DNA of 64,000 bases. Origin: Limnohabitans parvus II-B4. GTDB lineage: Bacteria > Pseudomonadota > Gammaproteobacteria > Burkholderiales > Burkholderiaceae_C. The DNA is taken from NCBI RefSeq assembly GCF_003063455.1, contig NZ_NESN01000001.1:1-64000 (forward strand), written 5' to 3'. This document shows positions 55,596 to 62,792 of this stretch, one piece after another; the first letter of the stretch is position 1, and every line of letters begins with the position of its first letter. The notes beneath the pieces are model-generated. The model had not been told where the DNA came from. It saw nothing but the letters and a program-made list of their open reading frames with translations, and did not search any database. The position numbers were made by a program, and so were the translations under genes.

Positions 55596-55859
55596 TTATT
55601 CAGCGCTAGACGTGATTCGTGCCTGCGCAAGCCAGTGGGCGACATCTCTGGTGAGTGCATAAAAACCTCGTCGATGTGGCAACGTGAACAGCGTTACGGC
55701 GACTTGACCACGGTATCTGGCTTGTCTTAGCCCCGCCACACTGGCGTGTCCCAGAGCGTTGGCCAACCGCAGGCCTCCCAGCAGTGGGCCATGGGTTTGC
55801 TCCATTTCTGTTTTCAATTTTTCTGCCAAGGTGCCTGGCTCGCATGAACTCGTGGTCAT
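55596..55859 (-). CDS. Small putative DNA-binding protein (unrecognised family)
   Basis: An 87-residue protein that I do not recognise. The core reads LLGGLRLANALGHASVAGLRQARY, then GQVAVTLFTLPHRRGFYALTRDVAHWL. This helix-turn-helix then LPxRRGxxAxxxDVAxWL pattern resembles small excisionase- or PrtN-like regulators in proteobacterial accessory regions. I chose the ATG at 55859 (MTTSSCEPG); a longer frame to 55979 overlaps the divergent gene. It faces the 247-residue gene at 55949 with a 90-base intergenic, so a regulator-target pair is possible. Confidence 0.55.
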   Translation of the reverse strand: MTTSSCEPGTLAEKLKTEMEQTHGPLLGGLRLANALGHASVAGLRQARYRGQVAVTLFTLPHRRGFYALTRDVAHWLAQARITSSAE

Positions 55860-55948
55860 TTGTTCGGGTCTCTCTACGGTTGTCACGCAGTGTTTCCGAA
55901 AGTTAGCAATTGTGGAACCCGAACGGATAATCGGAGTTTCTGTACACC

Positions 55949-56692
55949 ATGACCATGCCCACCTTTTTGCAACCGCCAAAGCCGGGTCGCACCAAGCGAA
56001 ATCCGATTGATGTCTTGCGCACGAAGGTCTGGTTTTATGCCGTCAAAGCCAGGTCGGGTTTGCCAAGTGCCTACGCCATTGAGTTGGCAATAGAGCCGTC
56101 CATCGTCAAACACAAAGAGGCAGGGGTGGTACGCCCGCGTAAATGGGATGGCTATCAAACGGGTTTACGTGTCCCGCAAAGAATGGTCGGCAAGCCATAT
56201 TCAGTTGATATTGCCGATCAAAACTATCCCGGTACTGCGTCCTACTTTGATTCGCCTATTTGGGCTGTGTTGCGTGGGGATCAGCTCAATCAGAGATGGA
56301 TTGACGATCAGCTGAAAGCATTAGCCCCTGCTATCACGGATCTCCTGATGGTTTCAGCACCTCCAATGCTTCAGGCCATCCCGCAACCAGATCGTTTCCA
56401 GAAATTTGATGAAGAAACGGCCTATCGGTTGGCAGAAATCGGGACATTTGAAGCGTTGGTTGCGCTCATCTTGCTTGTCAAGAAATCAGAACTGATTTCC
56501 TCTCAAGAGTTACGAGAATTGGCCCTCAACGCTTACCACCATTGCCAGTCTTGGGTGAAGGTGTTGCCAGAGATTGCGCCTATCGCACTCGATCTATTTC
56601 ATGAAATTGATCTCAAGTGCAAACACTGGATCTACCCATCCCCTGAATGGCGAATGGAAGTGGTCATCTTCTCCCGTGAGATCAATCGATGA
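55949..56692 (+). CDS. Uncharacterised accessory protein (247 aa)
   Basis: An unrecognised 247-residue protein with no membrane segment or signal. The N-terminal third is basic (PPKPGRTKRNPIDVLRTKVWF, RPRKWDGYQTGLRVPQ) and could contact nucleic acid. The rest is mixed alpha/beta with LMVSAPPMLQAIPQPDRFQ and a C-terminal helical part. The start has a weak GGAG site; a second ATG lies two codons downstream. It is divergent from the small putative DNA-binding protein. A short frame overlaps its stop by four bases (56689). It is in the mobile region and may be transposon cargo. Confidence 0.6.
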   Translation: MTMPTFLQPPKPGRTKRNPIDVLRTKVWFYAVKARSGLPSAYAIELAIEPSIVKHKEAGVVRPRKWDGYQTGLRVPQRMVGKPYSVDIADQNYPGTASYFDSPIWAVLRGDQLNQRWIDDQLKALAPAITDLLMVSAPPMLQAIPQPDRFQKFDEETAYRLAEIGTFEALVALILLVKKSELISSQELRELALNAYHHCQSWVKVLPEIAPIALDLFHEIDLKCKHWIYPSPEWRMEVVIFSREINR

Positions 56693-56886
56693 CCCCTTGG
56701 TCGCACATCAAATCAAACCGACATCTGAAACTTGGGCATCTGGTCAATGGTTTTTCTCTGGACCCACCTTGGTCAACCTGGTTTTCAACCAGCGAGGCCC
56801 CCATTACCGCCGTCTTTCTTCAAGGGTCGTTGCTCCCACCCAACCAACAGCAGTCTGACCACAGTCGGCTCGTTTCAAGAGCTTGA
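56689..56886 (+). CDS. Possible small ORF coupled to the 247-aa gene
   Basis: A 65-residue frame that begins with an ATGA overlap on the previous stop, a sign of translational coupling. It reads HLKLGHLVNGFSLDPPWSTW and has no recognisable domain. Overlaps of this type can also be accidental; low confidence. Confidence 0.3.
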   Translation: MTPWSHIKSNRHLKLGHLVNGFSLDPPWSTWFSTSEAPITAVFLQGSLLPPNQQQSDHSRLVSRA

Positions 56887-57395
56887 CAGGCCCAGCCCGG
56901 TCAACACACGTATCCCAGATTGGCTTGCCGCGTTGTGTCTCAGCCATTGTTAAACGTGATTCTGCGTGTGTGGTTTCCAAAATTACTGTCAGTGGACAGT
57001 CAATGAGATCAATGGCTTTGACACTGACTCTTTCATGGGTTGAACGGTACCCCCCCGCATTTAATGTCAAATTCCTATTTCGCAACACAAATTTTGTCAG
57101 TCAGCTTCCGACCCATTGCAGCCGGTCACATCTTTTAAGACGTTGACTTGTTTGTAGCGGTTGCTGCCGGTCGTGTCCCGCAGTCATTTGTGGGCTTTCT
57201 GCCAGTAGCGGTCGGTCGATCTTTAACCATCAGGCTCGGCAGCCGGTCAGTTCGGTCATAGGCCAATGACCGCTACCACACATCCTATCCAGTGCTGACG
57301 GATAGGATCCATTGATGCATGGGCCAATTTGCACAACAGGCTATGACGCCCAATGAACAGGGAGCCCTGCACATTTTCGATGCAGCGACGTTTTC
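56887..57395. other. Non-coding stretch with short repeats and a hairpin
   Basis: No convincing gene. GC(A/T)GCCGGTC occurs at 57118, 57163 and 57239, with GTAGCGGT near 57155 and 57205 and its complement at 57268. A perfect 6-bp hairpin (ACTGTC/GACAGT) is at 56985-57000. A minus-strand frame (56804-57088) starts only at GTG and is not called. Confidence 0.5.
57282..57308. other. 9-bp stem-loop beyond the copper cluster end
   Basis: ATCCTATCC (57282-57290) and GGATAGGAT (57300-57308) pair perfectly around a 9-base loop, 88 bases past the CusF-like stop. No T run follows on the minus strand; it may still be the transcript end or a site of the flanking mobile DNA. Confidence 0.5.
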
Positions 57396-57740
57396 TTACT
57401 GAACTAGCTGGATGTCAGTGACGATCATCTTGCCACCTTCATTGATCACCATAAACTTAATTTTTTCGCCTGGCTTGATGCTGGTCAATAAACTCTTATC
57501 TTTAGCAGTAAATACCATTGTCATTCCCGGCATATCCATATGTTTGATTTCGCCGTGTTTGATCGTGACCTTGCCAGTTTCGAGATCAATTTTCTTGACC
57601 TCTCCGTCGGTTAAAGACGGCGTCATTTGAGACATGTTCATCTTGCTGTGATCCATGACAGCTTGGGAAAAACTGCTTAAGGGAAGAGCCGCACCAATGG
57701 TCAATAGTAAAGTTGCAATTTTGGTTTGAATATTTTTCAT
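57396..57740 (-). CDS. CusF-like periplasmic copper-binding protein
   Basis: A 114-residue secreted protein of the CusF/CopK-like small beta-barrel type. A signal peptide (KIATLLLTIGAALPLSSFSQA) is followed by a Met/His-rich start (DHSKMNMSQM) and the CusF fold. Its metal region, IKHGEIKHMDMPGMTMVF, has a His and the Met-x-Met of the Cu(I) site, but the tryptophan that caps copper in E. coli CusF is replaced by Met. It has a GAGGAAAA site upstream. It is last of the minus-strand copper genes and would pass Cu(I) to efflux or oxidase. Confidence 0.88.
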   Translation of the reverse strand: MKNIQTKIATLLLTIGAALPLSSFSQAVMDHSKMNMSQMTPSLTDGEVKKIDLETGKVTIKHGEIKHMDMPGMTMVFTAKDKSLLTSIKPGEKIKFMVINEGGKMIVTDIQLVQ

Positions 57741-57747
57741 ATTTTCC

Positions 57748-58230
57748 TCATGAGTAAGAGTTAAAAACTTTTGATGATCCGTCTTTTTGGATTAGCAAGA
57801 CTTGATACGCGTCACGCCTTGCGCCGTAGACAGGACCGTCCATTCCAGGAGATCCGATAGGCATCCCCGGAACGGCAAGACCTAACGCTTGTGGTTTTTC
57901 TTTGAGTAAACGTTGAATGTCTTCGGCTGGCACATGCCCCTCAATCACATATCCACCGACCAGAGCTGTATGACATGAAGCGAACTTTTGAGGCATACCC
58001 AGTCGAGCCCGCGCTGCGTTATTACCTTGATCGTTTACTTTCAAAGAAAAATTATTCTTTTCTAAATGAATAATCCAGTCTTTGCAACAGCCACAGTTAG
58101 GGTCTTTCCAGACTTGTATAGCTATAGCGTTTGGGCTGGCTGCAATAGCAATTGAGGACGAGCACATTGAAGCTATTCCCAACAATAGCAACCGCCTCGT
58201 TGAATTTTTTGAACTGTTTTTGTCAGTCAT
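57748..58230 (-). CDS. DUF411 metal-binding protein
   Basis: A 160-residue DUF411 protein. A signal segment (RLLLLGIASMCSSSIAIAA) precedes the domain that begins IQVWKDPNCGCCKDWI with its C-x-C-C motif, then GMPQKFASCHTALVGGYVIEGHVPAEDI. DUF411 proteins are found with copper and silver resistance genes and probably bind metal in the periplasm. I chose the ATG at 58230 (MTDKNSSKN) because it starts the signal; a longer frame to 58356 overlaps the cupredoxin gene. It is between the cupredoxin and the CusF-like gene. Confidence 0.9.
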   Translation of the reverse strand: MTDKNSSKNSTRRLLLLGIASMCSSSIAIAASPNAIAIQVWKDPNCGCCKDWIIHLEKNNFSLKVNDQGNNAARARLGMPQKFASCHTALVGGYVIEGHVPAEDIQRLLKEKPQALGLAVPGMPIGSPGMDGPVYGARRDAYQVLLIQKDGSSKVFNSYS

Positions 58231-58256
58231 TTCAGCAGCCCTTTCCTGTAATGAAA

Positions 58257-58751
58257 TTACTTCTTGCCAACCTTGATCGCGCCCTTCATCCCAGCTTCGT
58301 AGTGGCCTGGCATCAAGCAGGCAAAATTTACGGTTCCAGTCTTCGTGAATTGCCAAACAATTTCGCCTTGCTGTCCTGGAGATAGTGTCACTTTGCCAGG
58401 TTCGTCATGTTCCATATCTGGGAATTTTTTCATCTGCTCCAGATGCTCGAGCAATTCCTTCTGGGTGCCCAGACTCAATTCGTGCTTGACCTTTCCTTGA
58501 TTCTTGACAACAAAGCGGACCGTCTCTCCTTGCTTGACCTGAATAGATGAGGGTGTGTAACGCATGTTATCCGTCATATCGACATTGATGGTCTGCGTTA
58601 CCTTGGAGGCAACACCTGGTTTGCCAATTGCGGTTTCCTCGTCAGCATGGCCATGCCCACCGGCGTGCTTTCCAGCCGCAAAAGCCGACGCTGACAGGGT
58701 CAGAGCAACCAAAACAAAGATTTGGCGAGAAGTGATGTACTTGGGTTTCAT
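58257..58751 (-). CDS. Cupredoxin (plastocyanin/azurin-like copper protein)
   Basis: A 164-residue secreted cupredoxin with a signal peptide (IFVLVALTLSASAFA) and a His-rich start (KHAGGHGHADEE). Its type 1 copper ligands are a His in GKVKHELSLG and Cys, His and Met in NFACLMPGHYEAGM. It would carry an electron or copper between periplasmic proteins; the neighbour is the multicopper oxidase, which suggests it serves it. A GGAG site is just before the ATG. Confidence 0.92.
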   Translation of the reverse strand: MKPKYITSRQIFVLVALTLSASAFAAGKHAGGHGHADEETAIGKPGVASKVTQTINVDMTDNMRYTPSSIQVKQGETVRFVVKNQGKVKHELSLGTQKELLEHLEQMKKFPDMEHDEPGKVTLSPGQQGEIVWQFTKTGTVNFACLMPGHYEAGMKGAIKVGKK

Positions 58752-58773
58752 TCGTTAACTCCGGAAAAAAAAT

Positions 58774-60201
58774 TCAGTGATTGCTATGTGATGAGGGCTT
58801 GCGCACCTTGACTTCGGTCGTTTTGGCGGGCATCTGGGCGCGAGGCATGGACTGCCCACCCTCCGCCTTGAAGCGCGCTGGTTCAGTCAACGGCCCGGTG
58901 TACTCATGGGCTACCGTGCCTTCGGGATGCTTGTACCAACCCGGGTCCTTGTAGTCCCCCGGCTTTTGATTACGGCGGACCTTCAGAACGCTGAACATGC
59001 CACCCATTTCGACCGATCCGAAGGGGCCTTGGCCAGTCATCATCGCAGCGGTGTTGTCAGGGATGGGCATTTCCATCTCAGTCATGTCGGCCATACCACG
59101 CTCACCCATGACCATGTAGTCTGGAATCAGGTTATTGATCTTCTTGGCGATGCCACGGTGATCCACACCAATCAATGTCGGAACGTTATGACCCATGGCG
59201 TTCATGGTGTGATGGCTTTTGTGACAGTGGAAGGCCCAGTCCCCTTCCTCATCTGCCAGAAACTCGATCTGTCGCATCTGACCGACGGCCACATCGGTCG
59301 TCACTTCATGCCAGCGGGTGCTCTTGGGTGTCGGGCCACCGTCCGTACCAGTGACGAGGAACTCATGGCCGTGCAAATGTATGGGGTGGTTCGTCATCGT
59401 CAGATTGCCAATGCGAATACGCACCTTGTCGTTCAGGCGAACATTGAGGCTGTCAATGCCTGGAAATATCCGGCTATTCCAGCTCCACAGGTTGAAGTCC
59501 AGCATTGTCATGATCTTGGGGGTGTAGCTGCCCGGATCGATGTCATAGGCGTTGAGTAGGAAGCAGAAGTCTCGCTGGACCTCATCAATCAGATCATTCT
59601 TGACCTTAGGATGGGTCACCCAAAAGCCCATCATGCCCATGGCCATCTGTGTCATCTCATCAGCATGCGGGTGGTACATGAAGGTGCCAGGCCGGCGCGC
59701 GACGAACTCGTAAACAAACGTCTTGCCGGAGGGAATAGCCGGCTGGTTCAGTCCGGCCACACCGTCCATGCCGTTGGGCAGGCGCTGCCCGTGCCAGTGA
59801 ATGGAGGTATGCTCTGGCAGCTTGTTGGTCACGAAGATCCGTACGCGATCGCCCTCGACCACTTCAATCGTGGGCCCCGGGCTCTGGCCGTTGTAGCCCC
59901 AGAGATGGGCTTTAAAGCCAGGGGCCATTTCCCGCACTACTGGTTCGGCGACCAGGTGAAATTCCTTGACGCCTTGATTCATGCGCCATGGCAAAGTCCA
60001 TCCATTCAGCGTCACCACCGGGTTGTAGGCGCGTCCGCTGTTGGGGACAAGCGGCGCCATGGTGTTAGGGCTGGTCTGTATTACAGGCTCAGGCAGAGCG
60101 GCCATCGCCACGCGGCTGACCGCGCTGGCGGCCACGGCACCACCAGCAATCCCGGCGTACTTAAAAAAGTCTCTTCTGGAAGTCATCGTTGTATCTTTCA
60201 T
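58774..60201 (-). CDS. Tat-exported multicopper oxidase (copper oxidase)
   Basis: A 475-residue multicopper oxidase. The twin-arginine signal TSRRDFFKYAGIAGG is at the N-terminus. Copper motifs are present in order: HWHGQRLP, YHPHADEM, HPIHLHGHEF and HCHKSHHTMNAM (type 1 and trinuclear centre ligands, with Met in the axial position). A Met-rich segment (DMTEMEMPIPDNTAAMMTG) is like the methionine-rich loops that bind Cu(I). It probably oxidises Cu(I) to the less toxic Cu(II) in the periplasm. The ATG at 60201 directly follows the TolC stop; a second at 60186 begins at the Tat motif and is also possible. Confidence 0.94.
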   Translation of the reverse strand: MKDTTMTSRRDFFKYAGIAGGAVAASAVSRVAMAALPEPVIQTSPNTMAPLVPNSGRAYNPVVTLNGWTLPWRMNQGVKEFHLVAEPVVREMAPGFKAHLWGYNGQSPGPTIEVVEGDRVRIFVTNKLPEHTSIHWHGQRLPNGMDGVAGLNQPAIPSGKTFVYEFVARRPGTFMYHPHADEMTQMAMGMMGFWVTHPKVKNDLIDEVQRDFCFLLNAYDIDPGSYTPKIMTMLDFNLWSWNSRIFPGIDSLNVRLNDKVRIRIGNLTMTNHPIHLHGHEFLVTGTDGGPTPKSTRWHEVTTDVAVGQMRQIEFLADEEGDWAFHCHKSHHTMNAMGHNVPTLIGVDHRGIAKKINNLIPDYMVMGERGMADMTEMEMPIPDNTAAMMTGQGPFGSVEMGGMFSVLKVRRNQKPGDYKDPGWYKHPEGTVAHEYTGPLTEPARFKAEGGQSMPRAQMPAKTTEVKVRKPSSHSNH

Positions 60202-61635
60202 TCAATGAGGCGCAGCGCCACCGGCTGGCGCACTGGGCATGGCTGCCAGCGGAGTGTTCATCGGTCGCCCGACCAGTGAGGCTTGTAGCGCGGCATCCGC
60301 TAGCCAAAACTGCTGCTCGGCTCCGATCGCAGCCATGACCGTAGAGACCTGATCACGTGAGTCCGCCAGCAACTCGAAGATGCCGATGATCATTCCGTTG
60401 TAGCGCAGTTGGTTCTCTTCTGAGATCACCTTACGAAGCGGTATCACCTCGTCCCGGTTGTGCCGTGCAATGTCATAAGCCGTGCGATAGGATGAGTAGC
60501 TTTCTCGCAAGCTTGAACCCGCCGAGCGGACGGTCGCCTCAAGCTGATTGGCTGCGGCCAAGGTGCGTGCGTTCATGGCATCGCGCTGCATGCCCCCCCA
60601 ATCAAAGATGGGCAGGCGTACCGCGATTTCATACCCTCGCGCTACGCTGCGCTCACCCGCCACGCTGTTCGTGCTGGTGTTGCGCATGGCCCTCAGTTCA
60701 ATGTCGGTGATGCTGGTGACCATGTTCAAACCCTGGGCTCTGGCGGAAGCATCCAGTGTGCTTTGGGCAAGACGGATGTCGAGGCGGTTACGCGTAGCAA
60801 ACGTCGCAACGCCCTGCGGATCGAGCGCCTGTTTGGGTAGTTCAGGCAAGCGGTCCGGCAGTTTGAGCATCTGGGCCTGTTGGGCATCCAGACCGAGTAC
60901 GCGTACGAACTCTTCGCGGGCAGCAGTTACTTGGTGAGTTGCTGTTGCCAATCGGGTCCCTGCGTCCGCATAGAAGGCCTGCTCACGAGCCCGTGTGAGG
61001 CGATTGAAGTTGCCTATGGCCTGCATCCTGCGAGCCAGTTCGGCACTCGCTGCAGCGCTTTCATACACCTGCTTGGCATACTGAAGCGTCTGTTGGGCAG
61101 CCACGGCGCGGACCCATGCCTGGCGCACGCGGGTGACCTGGTCGACCACATCACTCGACAGTCGCAGATGGGCCACTTCGATGCGACGGTTGGCGATTCC
61201 CTGGCGACTAGGGAGGGTCAGAATATCGAGCAGACCAAAGGAAAGCGCACGGTTTAACTCCAGCGCATCACCGGCCACCATGCGTTCCAGGGAGAAGACC
61301 GGGTTTGCAATTCTGCCCACCTGTGCCGCATCTGCGGACTCCGCCCAACCTTGAGCCAGCAGCGCCTGGAGCGATGGGCTGTTGACGAGCGCCAGCTGGA
61401 CCGCCTCGCGCTGACCCAGAATGTTTTGAAGCAGCTTCTGGGCCGCCTGCGCACGCTGTTCGCGCTCATCGGCAGTCCGCGCGAGAGAAATCTGCCCTTC
61501 GGCAAAACTCTTGGCCTCCTCGTTCACCCGGGCAACGTTTTGTTCGAGGCTAACAGTGGCGCAACCGGCAAGCGTGGCCAAGGCGATCGCGGATAGCGCC
61601 AGTTTCCCTAGCGAGGTGCTTGGGATGCGCTTCAT
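60202..61635 (-). CDS. TolC-family outer-membrane lipoprotein
   Basis: A 477-residue TolC-like protein with a lipobox (ALATLAGCATV) and two repeated helical hairpin domains (GLLDILTLPSRQG, then the barrel-like QLEATVRSAGSSLRESYSSYR). It would be an outer-membrane duct for copper efflux. No RND pump or membrane-fusion protein is found in the window, so it may work with components elsewhere. It overlaps the preceding small gene by four bases (ATGA) and abuts the oxidase gene. Confidence 0.92.
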   Translation of the reverse strand: MKRIPSTSLGKLALSAIALATLAGCATVSLEQNVARVNEEAKSFAEGQISLARTADEREQRAQAAQKLLQNILGQREAVQLALVNSPSLQALLAQGWAESADAAQVGRIANPVFSLERMVAGDALELNRALSFGLLDILTLPSRQGIANRRIEVAHLRLSSDVVDQVTRVRQAWVRAVAAQQTLQYAKQVYESAAASAELARRMQAIGNFNRLTRAREQAFYADAGTRLATATHQVTAAREEFVRVLGLDAQQAQMLKLPDRLPELPKQALDPQGVATFATRNRLDIRLAQSTLDASARAQGLNMVTSITDIELRAMRNTSTNSVAGERSVARGYEIAVRLPIFDWGGMQRDAMNARTLAAANQLEATVRSAGSSLRESYSSYRTAYDIARHNRDEVIPLRKVISEENQLRYNGMIIGIFELLADSRDQVSTVMAAIGAEQQFWLADAALQASLVGRPMNTPLAAMPSAPAGGAAPH

Positions 61636-61955
61636 GGCTTGACTCCCCCATGATGACTAGATTGCGTATCAGGCACTTCAGAGGCATCCTTTAGGGCCTC
61701 ACCTGTCGCGACCTCCTTGGCATAGCTGCGCCAGCCTCCAATACGACCTACCAAGTTGTTGGCTTTGACCCAGGACTGAATGGCCTGGTCGTTGTAGGGG
61801 CGGAAGTCACTAAGTGCAGACTTGTACTCAACTTCCACCACCGAAAGATTTTTCACGGGCTCTTTGTTGGCTTGGGCCGCGGCTACACCAGCTAACATGG
61901 CACAACTCAGGGCGAGACATGTCTGTGCGAATAATAGTGAACGTCTGACGAGCAT
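61632..61955 (-). CDS. Small secreted protein of the copper operon (unknown function)
   Basis: A 107-residue protein with a Sec signal (FAQTCLALSCAMLAGVAAAQA) and a short soluble part (VEVEYKSALSDFRPYNDQAI, then VGRIGGWRSYAKEVATGEA). I do not recognise a domain, but its place before the TolC-like gene and its overlap with it show it belongs to the copper operon. It has a clear GAGGA site. It is the first gene on the minus side of the divergent CopR promoter region. Confidence 0.75.
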   Translation of the reverse strand: MLVRRSLLFAQTCLALSCAMLAGVAAAQANKEPVKNLSVVEVEYKSALSDFRPYNDQAIQSWVKANNLVGRIGGWRSYAKEVATGEALKDASEVPDTQSSHHGGVKP

Positions 61956-62031
61956 GGTTTCCTCAATGTGATCGGTAACATAGACAGGGGGAATTATTAA
62001 AATACCAAGTCGTCAGCACGATGTCGAAAAG

Positions 62032-62047
62032 ATTACATATTTGTCAT
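62032..62047. promoter_or_regulatory. Candidate CopR/CusR binding box between the divergent promoters
   Basis: ATTACA-TATT-TGTCAT is an imperfect inverted repeat (one mismatch). It resembles the CusR/CopR heavy-metal boxes, in which TGACA half sites face TGTCA. It lies 76 bases before the small secreted protein gene and 61 before copR, in the only divergent promoter gap. Assignment is by resemblance. Confidence 0.6.
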
Positions 62048-62108
62048 CTCGCCATCGCAATAAATGGAAGTCGTCATACTCAGGTCTGCCAAAGAGGGTC
62101 AGTTGCCA

Positions 62109-62792
62109 ATGAAAATTTTGATTGTGGAAGATGAGCCTAAGACCGGGGCATATCTGCGCCAGGGACTGATCGAGGCCGGTTTCGTTGTGGACTTGGCCAG
62201 AAATGGGCCCGACGGCCTTCACCTAGCTCTTGGCGGTAACTACGATCTCGCGATCCTGGATGTGATGATGCCGGGCATGAGCGGTTGGGAGGTCCTGCAG
62301 GCGATACGTCATGAAGGCCTACAAGTGCCAGCCATGTTTCTCACCGCCCGCGATCAGGTGGAAGATCGCGTGAAGGGGCTTGAATTAGGCGCCGACGATT
62401 ACCTCGTCAAGCCGTTTTCCTTTGCCGAGCTCTTGGCCCGAGTTCGCACCATTGTGCGCCGCGGTCGTAGTGGCACCGAATCCACGACCTTGCAGGTGGC
62501 AGACCTCCAACTTGATCTGCTACGCCGCCGCGTCACCCGAGACGGCAAGCGCCTTAATCTTACCGCCAAGGAGTTTGGATTGCTGGAACTGCTGATGCGT
62601 AGGCAGGGAGAAGTCCTGCCCAGGTCGCTGATCGCCTCTCAGGTTTGGGACATGAACTTCGACAGCGACACTAACGTCATCGAGGTGGCCATGAGGCGTC
62701 TGCGCGTCAAGATCGATGATGATCACCAGTTCAAGCTGATCCAAACTGTACGCGGCATGGGCTACGTGCTCGAAGCGCCGGAGGGTCGCTAG
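62109..62792 (+). CDS. Heavy-metal response regulator (CopR/CusR family)
   Basis: A 227-residue OmpR-type response regulator. The receiver domain has the phosphate-accepting D51 in [12 protein letters not shown] and the [12 protein letters not shown] switch Lys. The C-terminal winged helix contains [21 protein letters not shown] and the RGMGYVLE ending. I chose the ATG at 62109 ([11 protein letters not shown]); a longer frame from 62064 lacks family support. It would activate the divergent copper genes through the box at 62032. Its stop overlaps no further gene and the kinase starts at the next base. Confidence 0.93.
   Translation: MKILIVEDEPKTGAYLRQGLIEAGFVVDLARNGPDGLHLALGGNYDLAILDVMMPGMSGWEVLQAIRHEGLQVPAMFLTARDQVEDRVKGLELGADDYLVKPFSFAELLARVRTIVRRGRSGTESTTLQVADLQLDLLRRRVTRDGKRLNLTAKEFGLLELLMRRQGEVLPRSLIASQVWDMNFDSDTNVIEVAMRRLRVKIDDDHQFKLIQTVRGMGYVLEAPEGR

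Noticed and set aside
56804..57088. 94-codon minus-strand ORF
   Set aside because: It starts at GTG without a ribosome site and covers the candidate element end; no domain was recognised.
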